A stretch of DNA of 64,000 nt. Source: UBA7985 sp002711265 (GTDB lineage: Bacteria; Pseudomonadota; Alphaproteobacteria; UBA7985). The stretch lies in the NCBI GenBank assembly GCA_965660945.1, contig CBFIBS010000004.1:86268-150267 (forward strand). Direction: 5' to 3'. A program made the position numbers and the translations under genes. Shown piece by piece: positions 10,517 through 19,519 of this stretch. The notes under the pieces are model-generated. The model saw only the letters and a program-made list of their open reading frames with translations, was not told the DNA's origin and made no database searches. The first letter of the stretch is position 1; each line of letters starts with the position of its first letter.

Positions 10517-11050
10517 TCAGCTCAGACGCTGGATGATCGGGGTGGCAACCGCCAGCCCCTCGGGATCGGCGTACAGGGCGTGCAGCAGGCTGTCCAGCCT
10601 GTCGGCGGTGGAGCGGGGCGCGTCGTCTTCGCTGCCGCCGAACATGCTGTTCAGGATCTCGGGGGCGGCGCTCGTCCCCTGCCGAAGCGCAGCACCGACC
10701 CGCTCGACCCGCGCGTAAGCGCTGGTCTCGACCTGCCGCATCTTCTTGCGCATGCCGGTGTCGGAGACGCCGCTGGCCTGCAGCGCCAGTTCAACGTCTT
10801 CCATGAAGGCGGCGAGCAGCGTGTCGGCAGCCGCGTTTTCTTCCGCCCGGACGAGCCGCGCGTATTCGACCGCCGTGAGCAGCAAAACCGCCTCAAAACG
10901 GCCGTCAAAGCGATCCGGAATGCCCCATTGGGCGAATAAAACCGGCTGCAGGGCCACGGCCTTGACCGCATTCAGACGAGCGTTGCCGTCGAGGCTGGGT
11001 GGGCGGGGTTCAGCCCTGCGACCGAGGAGTCGCCGAAGTGGTTCGATCAT
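10517..11050 (-). CDS. Ubiquinol-cytochrome c chaperone (CBP3 family)
   Basis: A 177-residue protein of the Ubiq_cyt_C_chap family, homologous to mitochondrial Cbp3, which assists cytochrome b / bc1 complex assembly. Recognisable parts are an N-terminal RRLLGRRAEP, the aromatic segment VLFAQWGIPDRFDGRFEAVLLLTA and a C-terminal half with LALQASGVSDTGM. It has no signal peptide or membrane helix. It is divergent from bamE with 56 bp between the starts and probably forms an operon with the DUF177 gene. Confidence 0.85.
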   Translation of the reverse strand: MIEPLRRLLGRRAEPRPPSLDGNARLNAVKAVALQPVLFAQWGIPDRFDGRFEAVLLLTAVEYARLVRAEENAAADTLLAAFMEDVELALQASGVSDTGMRKKMRQVETSAYARVERVGAALRQGTSAAPEILNSMFGGSEDDAPRSTADRLDSLLHALYADPEGLAVATPIIQRLS

Positions 11051-11106
11051 GCTACTGAACTCGTGGTTGAGGCCTCTGTGCTGACCACAGATATGGGGTG
11101 GATTGA

Positions 11107-11568
11107 ATGTCTGTCACGCGACAGGTTCGCGCGGTATTGCTGGCGCTCTCGGTTTTGGCCTTCGGGCTGGCGCTGGGGGGCTGCAGCGCACAGATTGACG
11201 TTCGGGGCAGCGCGCCCAGCGACGAAGACCTCGTCACGGTTCGCAAGGGCATCGACACCAAGAAGGAGCTGCAGGACCGTTTCGGCCGTCCCATCACCCT
11301 CAGCGTCGCTGACCCCAACGTCTGGTACTACGTGAAGCAGGATCTGCGTCCGCGGCCCTTGAGCCCACCGCTGGTGATTGATCAGCGCGTCGTAGTTCTC
11401 GTGTTTGATGATGAAGAGGTTGTTCAGAGCTTCGAGGTGGCCGAAGGCATTCTGGGGGACACCAACCTGCGGCCCGACCCGGACAGCTCGTCGATCTACG
11501 GCCCGGACCGTTCGGCGGCTCAGGGCCTGTTCCAGACCATCTTCGGCACCGTTCGCTTTAACCAATAG
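11107..11568 (+). CDS. bamE: BamE/SmpA-type outer membrane lipoprotein
   Basis: A 153-residue lipoprotein of the SmpA/OmlA family, the BamE subunit of the outer-membrane beta-barrel assembly machine. Residues 1-25 form a signal peptide and LALGGC is a clear lipobox with the acylated cysteine at residue 26. The mature part contains the family segments TKKELQDRFGRP and DPNVWYYVKQ. The C terminus extends past the minimal domain with SIYGPDRSAAQGLFQTIFG. It is divergently arranged with the bc1 chaperone gene, as in many Alphaproteobacteria. Confidence 0.88.
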   Translation: MSVTRQVRAVLLALSVLAFGLALGGCSAQIDVRGSAPSDEDLVTVRKGIDTKKELQDRFGRPITLSVADPNVWYYVKQDLRPRPLSPPLVIDQRVVVLVFDDEEVVQSFEVAEGILGDTNLRPDPDSSSIYGPDRSAAQGLFQTIFGTVRFNQ

Positions 11569-11606
11569 GCGGGCTCGGGCTTGGGGCGTGCCACCGGGCG
11601 CGCAGC

Positions 11607-11642
11607 AAAAAGCCCCGGCACCGCGCGCAGCAATCCCGGGGC
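11607..11642 (-). terminator. Rho-independent terminator downstream of ppa
   Basis: On the minus strand a 7-bp stem GCCCCGG/CCGGGGC with a 17-base loop runs straight into a T tract (A5 on the plus strand at 11607-11611). It lies about 35 bp past the ppa stop codon and separates it from the convergent bamE. Confidence 0.75.
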
Positions 11643-11675
11643 CTGTCCCTGACTGGCTGAGATGTCCCAGCGGAT

Positions 11676-12200
11676 TTAGCCGTCGATGCGGGCCATGCCC
11701 TCTTCGATCATCTTGGCGGCCTGCTTCTCATCGCCCCAACCGGTGACCTTGACCCACTTACCGGGCTCGAGATCTTTGTAGCGCTCGAAGAAGTGGCCGA
11801 TCTGATCGACGAGGTTCTGCGGCAGGTCGGTGTAAGAGGTGATGCCGTCATACTGGGCATCGATTTTCTTGTGCGGTACCGCGACGATCTTCTCGTCTCC
11901 GCCCTTTTCGTCTTCCATCATCAGCACGCCGACCGGCACACAGCGGATGACTGAACCGGGCGCCAGTTCGTGGCGGCCGACGACCAGCACGTCCACCGGG
12001 TCACCGTCGTCGGAGAGGGTGTTGGGCATGAAGCCATAGTTGCAGGGGTAGAACATCGGCGTGAACAGGATGCGGTCCACGACCACGGCACCGCTGTCCT
12101 TGTCCAGCTCGTATTTGACTGCGGAGTTGGCCGGTACTTCGATGATGACGTTGATATCAACGGGTGGGTTTTCGCCGCGCGAAATTTTGGACACGTCCAT
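11676..12200 (-). CDS. ppa: Inorganic pyrophosphatase
   Basis: A 174-residue family I soluble pyrophosphatase hydrolysing PPi to phosphate, driving biosynthetic reactions. It shows the conserved EVPANSAVKYELDK start of the active site, YPCNYGFMPNT, and the metal-binding DDGDPVDVLV motif. Its length is normal for bacterial hexameric enzymes. It lies 109 bp downstream of thiL on the same strand and ends at a clear terminator. Confidence 0.96.
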   Translation of the reverse strand: MDVSKISRGENPPVDINVIIEVPANSAVKYELDKDSGAVVVDRILFTPMFYPCNYGFMPNTLSDDGDPVDVLVVGRHELAPGSVIRCVPVGVLMMEDEKGGDEKIVAVPHKKIDAQYDGITSYTDLPQNLVDQIGHFFERYKDLEPGKWVKVTGWGDEKQAAKMIEEGMARIDG

Positions 12201-12309
12201 GGTGATCAGTCCCCTGCGGAGTGAAAGGTTAAGCTGCGGGACGTGTGACAGAGCCGGGCGCGAGGGTCAAACGCGCCCTGCGCAGCTCTCCTTTCGCGTT
12301 TTGAACGGC

Positions 12310-13215
12310 TCAGAAATGGGTATAGCCAGCCCGCGCTTCGATCTGCGCCACGATCGCAGGCTCGCCGGAGAGGCGGACCAGCGACTGGCCCTGCACTGCC
12401 GGGATGATTCGGCCGATGGTGGCGCAGTCTGCGGGCAGGGCGGCCTCGCTGGCCTCGGCGACGGTGAACACCAGGCGGTAGTCGTCCCCACCGGCGATCT
12501 GTGCGGCCGCGTCACCAGCCGGGTCGGCGAGTGGCACCGTCGAAAGGTCGACTTCGGCGGCGACACCACTGGCGCGGCAGACGTGGCCCAGATCGGCGAT
12601 CAGGCCGTCTGAGATATCGGCGCAGGCCGTGACGCCGGGAAGGCCCAGCAGGTCGAGCCGGGGCGTGGGCCGCCGGTAGTGCGCGGCGAAGGCGGTTCGG
12701 GTCTCGCCCGCCTGCACGTCAGCCAGCCCGAGCGCGCCGGCACCCACGGGGCCGGAGACGCAGACCCGCTGGCCCGCTTCTGCACCTGCACGTCGCCAGG
12801 GCGCGCGCCCTTCCAGATCACCGAAGAGGGTCGCTGACAAAACCAGCCCCGCCGGGCTGCCGGTGGTATCACCGCCCAGCAGTTGCAGGCCAAAGGCTGC
12901 GCAGGCCTCACCCAGTCCGGTGATGAAACCCGCCCGCCACGCCGCATCACAGCGCCCCCCGGGCAGGCTCAGGTTGAGCAGGGCATGGGTCGGCCGGGCG
13001 TTCATGGCGACCAGATCGGAGGCGTTGACGGCGAGCAGTTTGAAGGCCAGATCGGCGGCCGGTTCATCACCGATGAAGTGCAGCCCCTCAACCAGCGTGT
13101 CGGTGCAGACCACCTCGGCCTGCGCCGGAACCAGTGCAGCGTCGTCGGCCAGCCCCAGCGCGGGGTCGAGGTCGGTCAGTGGTCGCAGATCACGGATGAA
13201 GTCAAACTCGGACAC
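12310..13215 (-). CDS. thiL: Thiamine-monophosphate kinase
   Basis: A 301-residue AIR-synthase-fold kinase that phosphorylates thiamine monophosphate to thiamine diphosphate. The GLADDAALVPA metal site, the CTDTLVEGLHF segment and GGDDYRLVFTV near the C terminus are characteristic. The acidic and Ala-rich composition matches the neighbours. It lies 48 bp after nusB in the same orientation; ribH-nusB-thiL is a widespread order. Confidence 0.92.
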   Translation of the reverse strand: MSEFDFIRDLRPLTDLDPALGLADDAALVPAQAEVVCTDTLVEGLHFIGDEPAADLAFKLLAVNASDLVAMNARPTHALLNLSLPGGRCDAAWRAGFITGLGEACAAFGLQLLGGDTTGSPAGLVLSATLFGDLEGRAPWRRAGAEAGQRVCVSGPVGAGALGLADVQAGETRTAFAAHYRRPTPRLDLLGLPGVTACADISDGLIADLGHVCRASGVAAEVDLSTVPLADPAGDAAAQIAGGDDYRLVFTVAEASEAALPADCATIGRIIPAVQGQSLVRLSGEPAIVAQIEARAGYTHF

Positions 13216-13263
13216 GCGCGCGCCTTCTCCCCCTTCGTCGTCCCCTGCCGCTGTGGCTGCCCG

Positions 13264-13818
13264 TCAATCGGTGGCTGTTTCTGCCGCAGTTGCTGGTGGG
13301 TCCAGCTCGTCCGGGCGCAGGGTTTCGGCCAGTGTGAACAGCGTGGCGTTGACCATAGCCGGTTCTTTGCCGGAGAAGAACAGGTTGGCGATGGTGATGT
13401 ATTCGTTGATCGTCACCTTGGCCGGGATGTCGAGCCGCTCGCTGAGCTCAAACGTGCCGGCGCGCAGGATGGCCCGCATCACGCTGTCCAGCCGCGCCAG
13501 CGACCATTTCTCGGACAGTGCGCCGTAGACCATGTCGTCGAGGTCGGAGGCAACCCGCGCCACCCCTTCGAGCAGCGACTGGAACAGCTGCTGATCGTAT
13601 TCACCCAGCTCCATGCCGTCGATTTCGATCATGTTGAAGTGGCGCTCGAAGCCCCTGAGCACAGGTTCGAGCAGCACTTCGTCGGTGGCTTCGATCTGGT
13701 AGAGGGCCTGCACGGTGGCATAGCGCGCCGCAGAGCGCGGTCCCAGTGCGTGCGAGACGTTGACCCGTTCGACCGGGGTGGTGGGCGTGTCGGCTTCGGG
13801 GGTGTCTGCAGCGCTCAT
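13264..13818 (-). CDS. nusB: Transcription antitermination factor NusB
   Basis: A 184-residue all-helical protein of the NusB family, which binds boxA RNA with NusE (S10) in rRNA antitermination complexes. The typical ARYATVQALYQIE start occurs after a short acidic N-terminal extension (to about residue 25). LARLDSVMRAILRAGTFEL and the following IPAKVTINEYI segment are well conserved. Only one base separates it from the ribH stop codon, so the two are almost certainly co-transcribed and coupled. Confidence 0.93.
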   Translation of the reverse strand: MSAADTPEADTPTTPVERVNVSHALGPRSAARYATVQALYQIEATDEVLLEPVLRGFERHFNMIEIDGMELGEYDQQLFQSLLEGVARVASDLDDMVYGALSEKWSLARLDSVMRAILRAGTFELSERLDIPAKVTINEYITIANLFFSGKEPAMVNATLFTLAETLRPDELDPPATAAETATD

Positions 13819-13819
13819 A

Positions 13820-14254
13820 TCAGGACGCGTACTGCTGCTTGAGCCGGACCAGCGACAGGGCGGCCTCGGCGGCGTCGCGGCCCTTGTTCTTCTGGGCCTT
13901 GTCGGCGCGGACCCATGCCTGATCCCGGTTTTCGGTGGTCAAGATGCCGTTGCCAATGCACAGGCCCTGCGTCATGGCCAGCACCTGCAGGCCGTGGGCG
14001 CTTTCCGCGCACACGTAGTCGTAGTGGGTGGTTTCACCCCGGATCACGCAGCCCAGGGCCACGTAGCCGTCAAACTTGCCGCTCTGCGCGGCGAATTTGA
14101 TCGCCGCCGGGATTTCCAGCGCGCCGGGGACCGAAATGCGCTCGAAACTGACGCCCTCGGCGCGGAGGAAGTCTTCAGCACCAGCGCCCAGCGCTTCAGA
14201 AATCTCTGTGTAGTAGGGCGCTTCAACGATGAGCAGGTGGGGGGTGTCAGCCAT
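13820..14254 (-). CDS. ribH: 6,7-dimethyl-8-ribityllumazine synthase
   Basis: A 144-residue lumazine synthase that condenses the RibB product with the pyrimidine made by RibD. Diagnostic segments are VEAPYYTEIS, VPGALEIPAAIKFA, and GCVIRGETTHYDYVC containing the catalytic His. LCIGNGILTTEN follows. It lies between ribBX and nusB in the minus-strand riboflavin run. Confidence 0.95.
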   Translation of the reverse strand: MADTPHLLIVEAPYYTEISEALGAGAEDFLRAEGVSFERISVPGALEIPAAIKFAAQSGKFDGYVALGCVIRGETTHYDYVCAESAHGLQVLAMTQGLCIGNGILTTENRDQAWVRADKAQKNKGRDAAEAALSLVRLKQQYAS

Positions 14255-14307
14255 GGTGCCTCGGGTTCCTCAGCAAATAAGGGTCGGGTCGGGTGTTGCC
14301 ACCAGCC

Positions 14308-15387
14308 TTATAGGTCCAGCGGGCGGTAGCCCACAACCTGCAGGCCGAAGCCGTCGAGCCCGACCAGCTCACGGTTGGCGTTGGAGAGCAGCGTCATGTC
14401 CCGGACGCCGAGGCTGCGCAGGACCTGCGCGCCCAGACCGTAGGTCCGCAGCGCCTGTTCGGGTGGCAGTCGGTCCATGCTGTCCGGCGAGTTGATCAGG
14501 ACGATCACGCCTGCGCCTTCACTGTCTACCGCGCGGATGGCCGCCGGGAGCTTACTGGCCCCGCCGGCGCCGAGCAGGTCCAGACGCATGTTGAGCGCGT
14601 GCACCCGGGTCAGGGTCGGCACGTCCGGGCTGATCTCGCCCTTGACCAGTGCCAGGATCTCCGGCGCGGCCGGGTCTTCGGGTTCGCGGAAGGTAACCAG
14701 CCGGAAATCGGAGCCGTATTCGGTGGCAAAGGCTTCTTCACCGATCCGCTCGATCAGACTTTCGGTCTTCAGGCGGTAAGCCACGAGGTCGGCGATGGTG
14801 CCCATCTTCAGACCATGATGCTGGCAGAAGGCGACGAGGTCGTCGCGGCGTGCCATCTCGCCGTCGTCGTTCATGATCTCACAGATCACGCCCGAGGCGT
14901 TGAGCCCGGCCATGCGGGCGATATCGACCGCCGCTTCGGTGTGGCCAGTGCGCTCGAGGGTGCCGTTTTCGCGGGCGAGCAGCGGAAAGACGTGGCCCGG
15001 GGTCTGGATGTCGCCCGGGGCGACCTGCGGATCGATGGCAACGGCGATGGTCCGCGCCCGGTCCGGCGCTGAAATACCCGTGGTCACGCCGGTGGCGGCT
15101 TCGATGGACAGGGTGAAGGCGGTACCAAAGCGACTTTCGTGGCGCTGGGGCATAAGCGGCAGGTCGAGCCGGGCAATCTGCGCGGGCGGCATGGCGAGGC
15201 AGATCAGGCCCCGACCGTGGGTCGCCATGAAGTTGATCACTTCCGGGGTCGCCATCTGCGCAGGAATGACGATATCGCCCTCGTTCTCGCGGTCTTCATC
15301 GTCCACCAGCACGAACATGCGGCCGTTGCGGGCTTCTTCGATGATTTCCTCGATCGGCGATTTGAACTGATTGAAGACGACGGCCAT
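14308..15387 (-). CDS. ribB: RibBX: DHBP synthase with degenerate GTP cyclohydrolase II-like domain
   Basis: The N-terminal half (about residues 1-205) is 3,4-dihydroxy-2-butanone-4-phosphate synthase, with the DDEDRENEGD acidic loop and the GHTEAAVD substrate/metal motif. The C-terminal half (about 210-359) resembles GTP cyclohydrolase II but lacks the three zinc-binding cysteines expected after RVH: the region reads TLTRVHALNMRLDLLG. This matches the RibBX architecture described in Proteobacteria, in which the X domain has no cyclohydrolase activity. The ATG at 15387-15385 gives the standard MAVVFNQ start; the 22-codon upstream extension overlaps the end of ribE and is rejected. A true ribA must be elsewhere in the genome. 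Confidence 0.9.
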   Translation of the reverse strand: MAVVFNQFKSPIEEIIEEARNGRMFVLVDDEDRENEGDIVIPAQMATPEVINFMATHGRGLICLAMPPAQIARLDLPLMPQRHESRFGTAFTLSIEAATGVTTGISAPDRARTIAVAIDPQVAPGDIQTPGHVFPLLARENGTLERTGHTEAAVDIARMAGLNASGVICEIMNDDGEMARRDDLVAFCQHHGLKMGTIADLVAYRLKTESLIERIGEEAFATEYGSDFRLVTFREPEDPAAPEILALVKGEISPDVPTLTRVHALNMRLDLLGAGGASKLPAAIRAVDSEGAGVIVLINSPDSMDRLPPEQALRTYGLGAQVLRSLGVRDMTLLSNANRELVGLDGFGLQVVGYRPLDL

Positions 15388-15397
15388 GGAAAGGACT

Positions 15398-16030
15398 CTA
15401 CGTGGGCGTGATGAACTGGAGCTGGCGGTGAACATAGCGGGCCAGCTGGTCAATTTCCAAGTTGATCAGCGCAGGGCTCGTGCCTGAAATGGGACGGTTG
15501 CCCAGCTCGGCGAAGGCCGTCACCGCTTGCGTGTGCGGGATCATGTTGATTCCGAAGCTGTCTGCACCGACTTCGTTGATGGTCAGTGACACGCCGTCGA
15601 GGGCGACTGAGCCCTTGGGCGCGAAAAACGGCATCAGCTCGGCTGGCGGGCGGATGGTCAGGCGCCAGCTGTCGCCCTCCGCCGCGCGCTCAACGACTTC
15701 GGCAACGGCATCGACATGCCCGGAGACCAGGTGTCCGCCTAGCTCGTCACCCATAGACAGGCTGCGTTCGAGGTTGAGCCGCCGGCCAGGCATCCAGCCC
15801 GCCATGGTGGTCTTGGAGAGGCTCTCGGCGCTGGCCTCAAAATCGAAGGTCGCACGCGCCGCACTGATATGGCTGGTGGCGATCACCGTCATGCAGGCGC
15901 CGTTGCAGCAGATGCTGGCACCGATATCCATGGTGTCGGCAGGGTAGGCGGTCTCGACCCGGAACAGGGTATCGCCCCGATCCTCGCGGTGTACGACAGT
16001 GCCGACGTCGGTGATGATCCCGGTGAACAT
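15398..16030 (-). CDS. ribE: Riboflavin synthase, alpha subunit
   Basis: A 210-residue enzyme that dismutates two lumazine molecules to riboflavin. It has two lumazine-binding repeats, the first starting MFTGIITDVGTV and the second containing LGGHLVSGHVDAV. NGACMTV and DGVSLTIN are the matching active-site segments of the two repeats. The ATG at 16030-16028 gives the canonical N terminus; the longer frame upstream is Arg/Pro-rich and discarded. ribBX follows after 10 bp. Confidence 0.95.
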   Translation of the reverse strand: MFTGIITDVGTVVHREDRGDTLFRVETAYPADTMDIGASICCNGACMTVIATSHISAARATFDFEASAESLSKTTMAGWMPGRRLNLERSLSMGDELGGHLVSGHVDAVAEVVERAAEGDSWRLTIRPPAELMPFFAPKGSVALDGVSLTINEVGADSFGINMIPHTQAVTAFAELGNRPISGTSPALINLEIDQLARYVHRQLQFITPT

Positions 16031-16133
16031 TGTTTCTCGTCGTGTCCCTGTCTTGCTGTGGGGTGGCCAGAGCGCCGCTTGGGTTCCGGTCGAGGCTTGT
16101 CGGGGTCGGGCAGAAGCCCGGGCCGTCACCGGC

Positions 16134-17147
16134 TCAGGCGCGCCGCCAGACCTCCATCACATCTGGTCCCAGCGCCAGCACGTCAACCCGCCCGAAGTGC
16201 GGGGCCTGCGCCAGATCGGTAAAGCCAAACAGGCCGACCCCGTCGCGGGCGTCTCCCCCGAGCACTTTGCCCGCCCGGAATACCACGATTTCATCGACCA
16301 GATCTTCGGCGAGCAGGGCGCGGGCAACCCCGCCGCCGGCCTCGGCCAGAACCCGGTTGCAGCCCTCGGCCGCCAGCGCGCGCAAATGGGCGCTGAAGTC
16401 CCAGCCCGGCAACAACCGCCAGTCGGGCCGGTGCTGGTTTACCCAGCCGACAATGTCCTGATCAGCGCGGTCGGCGTCGTAGACCACACCCACGGCCGGG
16501 TCGGCGCCCGAGACACCGGCAATACGGACTGTGAAACGCGGTTCGTCCTTGAGCACGGTCTTGGCCCCGGTCAGCAGGAGATCCGCCTGCGCCCGCAGCC
16601 TGTGGCCGCGCTGGCGCGCTTCGGCGCCCGTGATCCATTGGCTGGCGCCGTTGGCCAGCGCGATCTTACCGTCGAGCGACAGACCGAGCTTGAGCGTCAG
16701 ATGCGGCAGACCCTTGGTCACGCGTTTGATAAAACCGGCGTTCAGCGCCCGGGCCTCCGCCTCCAGCACCCCGACTTCGGTGCTGATGCCGGCGGCGCGC
16801 AGGCGCTCGATGCCTGCGCCAGCGGTGCGGGGATCGGGGTCGGTGGTGGCGATGACCGCGTGGGCAATCCCAGCGCTGATCAGCGCGTTGGCACAGGGGC
16901 CGGTCTCGCCTTGGTGGGCGCAGGGTTCCAGCGTGACAATGGCGGTGCCGCGCCTGGCCCGTTCTCCGGCCTGCGCCAGCGCCTGCGTCTCGGCGTGGGG
17001 GCGGCCGCCGTCGGCGGTGCGGGCCTGTCCGGCCACCCGGCCCTGTTGATCGAGGATCACGCAGCCGACCGTTGGATTGGGTCCGGTGAGGCCCAGCCCC
17101 CGGCGGGCAAGGCCGAGCGCAACCCGCATGATTTCGGCGCTACTCAC
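16134..17147 (-). CDS. ribD: Bifunctional pyrimidine deaminase/reductase RibD
   Basis: The protein combines a CDA-type deaminase (about residues 1-150) and a reductase (about 155-337) in riboflavin synthesis. Zinc ligands are in HAETQAL and PCAHQGETGPC. The reductase half has LKLGLSLDGKIA and GGGVARALL. The GTG at 17147-17145 is preferred because it yields SSAEIMRVALGLARRG, which aligns with usual RibD N termini, and it overlaps the end of nrdR by 8 bases. An internal ATG at 17129 is the alternative. The upstream frame belongs to nrdR in another phase. Confidence 0.9.
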   Translation of the reverse strand: MSSAEIMRVALGLARRGLGLTGPNPTVGCVILDQQGRVAGQARTADGGRPHAETQALAQAGERARRGTAIVTLEPCAHQGETGPCANALISAGIAHAVIATTDPDPRTAGAGIERLRAAGISTEVGVLEAEARALNAGFIKRVTKGLPHLTLKLGLSLDGKIALANGASQWITGAEARQRGHRLRAQADLLLTGAKTVLKDEPRFTVRIAGVSGADPAVGVVYDADRADQDIVGWVNQHRPDWRLLPGWDFSAHLRALAAEGCNRVLAEAGGGVARALLAEDLVDEIVVFRAGKVLGGDARDGVGLFGFTDLAQAPHFGRVDVLALGPDVMEVWRRA

Positions 17148-17598
17148 CGCGGTCACCCATCTCGTCGAGGATGGCCTGAAATTCGCGGGCTTCTTCGAAG
17201 TTCCGGTAAACACTGGCGAAGCGCACGAAGGCAACCTGATCCAGCTCGCTCAGCGCCTCCATGACCATTTCCCCGATTTCACGGGTCGGAATATCGGCTT
17301 CACCGCCGTGTTCAAGGCGGCGGACGATGCTGGAGACGATGCGCTCGATCCGTTCACTGTCCACCGGGCGCTTGTGCAGGGCGATGATCAGGGACTTGGC
17401 AAGCTTATCGCGGTCAAACGGCTCGCGGGTGCCGTTGGACTTGATCACGGTCAGCTCGCGCAGCTGCACGCGCTCAAATGTGGTGAACCGCCCGCTGCAA
17501 GCGGGGCACTGCCGCCGCCGTCGGATCGACGTGTTGTCTTCCGACGGACGGCTGTCCTTTACGGCCGTATCGACATTACCGCAGAACGGGCAGCGCAC
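17140..17598 (-). CDS. nrdR: Transcriptional repressor NrdR
   Basis: A 152-residue regulator of ribonucleotide reductase genes, formed by an N-terminal zinc ribbon and an ATP-cone domain. The ribbon is MRCPFCGN with a second pair in CPACSGRF about 25 residues later. The following RFTTFERVQL and the Arg-rich RRRRQC are standard. It sits 12 bp after glyA and overlaps ribD, the common alphaproteobacterial glyA-nrdR-ribD order. Confidence 0.96.
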   Translation of the reverse strand: MRCPFCGNVDTAVKDSRPSEDNTSIRRRRQCPACSGRFTTFERVQLRELTVIKSNGTREPFDRDKLAKSLIIALHKRPVDSERIERIVSSIVRRLEHGGEADIPTREIGEMVMEALSELDQVAFVRFASVYRNFEEAREFQAILDEMGDRGE

Positions 17599-17610
17599 GG
17601 CGGGCCCGGT

Positions 17611-18909
17611 CTAACCGTAGATCGGGAAGCGCTGGCACAGGTCCAGAACGTCCTGACGTACGGCTGCTTCCGTTTCGGCGTTGCCCTCTTCACCCTTTTC
17701 AGCGAGGCCGTCGAGCACGCGGGCAATCAGGTCGCCAACCAGCTCGAATTCGGTGGTGCCGAAGCCGCGCGTGGTTGCCGCCGGGGTACCCAGACGGATG
17801 CCCGAGGTGATGGTCGGCTTGAGCGGATCGAAGGGGATCGAGTTCTTGTTACAGGTGATGCCGGCACGCTCCAGCGCGTCTTCGGCTTCCTTGCCCGTAA
17901 CACCCTTGGGCGTCAGGTCGACGACCATCAGGTGGGTGTCGGTGCCGCCGGTGGAGATTTCCAGTCCGTGCTCGACCAGTCGGCCGGCCAGCGCCTGCGC
18001 GTTGTCGACAACCTGCTGGCAGTAGACCTTGAACGATGGCTGCAGAGCTTCGCCAAAGGCCACAGCCTTGGCGGCGATGACGTGCATCAGCGGTCCACCC
18101 TGCAGACCCGGGAACACCGCCGAGCGGAACTTCTTGGCCAGATCCATGTCGTTGGTCAGGATCATGCCACCGCGCGGACCGCGCAGGGTCTTGTGGGTCG
18201 TGGTGGTCACCACATCAGCGTGATCGAGCGGGTTGGCATGCACGCCCCCGGCTACGAGGCCGGAGAAGTGGGCCATGTCGACCCAGAGCAGCGCACCGAC
18301 GCTGTCGGCGATTTCACGGAACTTGGCAAAGTCGATCTCGCGCGGGTAGGCGGACCCGCCTGCGATCACGACTTTGGGCTGGTGCTCGGCGGCGAGCTCG
18401 GCTGCCTGATCATAGTCGATCAGGCCGTCCTGACGGCGCACACCGTAGTGTACGGCGTTGAACCATTTTCCGGAGATGTTCGGCGCCGCACCGTGGGACA
18501 GGTGACCGCCATGGGCGAGGTCCATGCCGAGGAAGGTGTCGCCCGGGGCCATGGTCGCCAGCATGACCGCGCCATTGGCCTGTGCGCCGGAGTGGGGCTG
18601 CACGTTGACGTATTCGGCACCGTAGAGCGCCTTGGCGCGTTCGACCGCCAGCTCCTCGGCAATGTCGACGTACTCGCAACCACCGTAGTAGCGGCGGCCG
18701 GCGTAACCTTCGGCGTATTTATTGGTCAGGACCGAACCCTGTGCCTCAAGCACTGCACGGGAGACTATGTTTTCCGACGCAATCAGCTCGATCTGGGTTT
18801 GCTGACGCGTCATCTCCTGCGAAAGGGATGCGGCCAGCGCCGGATCGGTGTCGCCGACGCTGGCAGACCAGAAATCGGCAAGGGCGGTGGTGTGGGAACC
18901 GTCGGGCAT
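17611..18909 (-). CDS. glyA: Serine hydroxymethyltransferase
   Basis: A 432-residue PLP enzyme converting serine and tetrahydrofolate to glycine and methylene-THF. The N-terminal QIELIASENIVS, the GYAGRRYYGG segment and the PLP-lysine motif VTTTTHKTLRGPRGG are intact. The first 25 residues before the conserved region are slightly longer than in E. coli. It follows rpiB after 130 bp and precedes nrdR by 12 bp. Confidence 0.97.
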   Translation of the reverse strand: MPDGSHTTALADFWSASVGDTDPALAASLSQEMTRQQTQIELIASENIVSRAVLEAQGSVLTNKYAEGYAGRRYYGGCEYVDIAEELAVERAKALYGAEYVNVQPHSGAQANGAVMLATMAPGDTFLGMDLAHGGHLSHGAAPNISGKWFNAVHYGVRRQDGLIDYDQAAELAAEHQPKVVIAGGSAYPREIDFAKFREIADSVGALLWVDMAHFSGLVAGGVHANPLDHADVVTTTTHKTLRGPRGGMILTNDMDLAKKFRSAVFPGLQGGPLMHVIAAKAVAFGEALQPSFKVYCQQVVDNAQALAGRLVEHGLEISTGGTDTHLMVVDLTPKGVTGKEAEDALERAGITCNKNSIPFDPLKPTITSGIRLGTPAATTRGFGTTEFELVGDLIARVLDGLAEKGEEGNAETEAAVRQDVLDLCQRFPIYG

Positions 18910-19039
18910 CAGGCTAGAACTCCAGATTTGTCTCTATGGCAGACACAAAAGCATCAATTTCGCGCGCTGGGGCATGTCAAAAACGCCCCTCATTTGCGCG
19001 AAAGCGGAAGACCTCGGGGCAACAGAGGCGTTGCCGGCC

Positions 19040-19474
19040 CTATCGGGGGGAGAGTTTGGCGACCCGGCGTTCGTGGCGACCGCCCTCGAATGCCGTACCA
19101 AGAAAGGCCGCAAGTGCGTCCTTCGCTGTTTCGATCCCGATCAGGCGTTCGCCGAAGGCGACCACGTTGGCGTCGTTGTGTTGTCGGGTCAAAGTAGCGC
19201 CGGTGACGTCGTTAACCAAGGCGGCCCGAACGTGTCTGTGACGATTCAACGCAATGGAGATGCCGATGCCGGAGCCGCAGACGGCGACCCCCTTTGCTTT
19301 GGGGTCGTCGGCCAGCGCATCGGCCAGCACGTTCGCAAAGTCGGGGTAGTCGACCGACTCACCGTCGGTGGGGCCGAGGTCGGTCACGCTATGACCCAGC
19401 TCGGCTGCGTGCTCAAGCAGAGCGCGCCGCAGGTTCACACCGGCGTGGTCGGAGGCAAAGAACAGTTTCATCAC
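19040..19474 (-). CDS. rpiB: Ribose 5-phosphate isomerase B
   Basis: A 144-residue RpiB/LacA/LacB family enzyme interconverting ribose 5-phosphate and ribulose 5-phosphate. It has FASDHAGVNLRRAL at the N terminus, the catalytic-cysteine motif VCGSGIGISIALNR and NDANVVAFGERL further on. It lies 45 bp downstream of the MarR-type gene on the same strand and supplies ribulose 5-phosphate, the substrate of RibB in the same gene run, though whether this grouping is functional is inference. Confidence 0.93.
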   Translation of the reverse strand: MMKLFFASDHAGVNLRRALLEHAAELGHSVTDLGPTDGESVDYPDFANVLADALADDPKAKGVAVCGSGIGISIALNRHRHVRAALVNDVTGATLTRQHNDANVVAFGERLIGIETAKDALAAFLGTAFEGGRHERRVAKLSPR

Positions 19475-19519
19475 TCAATCCGATGGGTGGTGGTGGTTCG
19501 ATGCCCCCTTGAAAGCCTA

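Noticed and set aside
17077..19197. 706-codon open frame on the plus strand
   Set aside because: It lies antisense to nrdR, glyA and part of rpiB, all with full family motifs. Long shadow frames are expected at this GC content.
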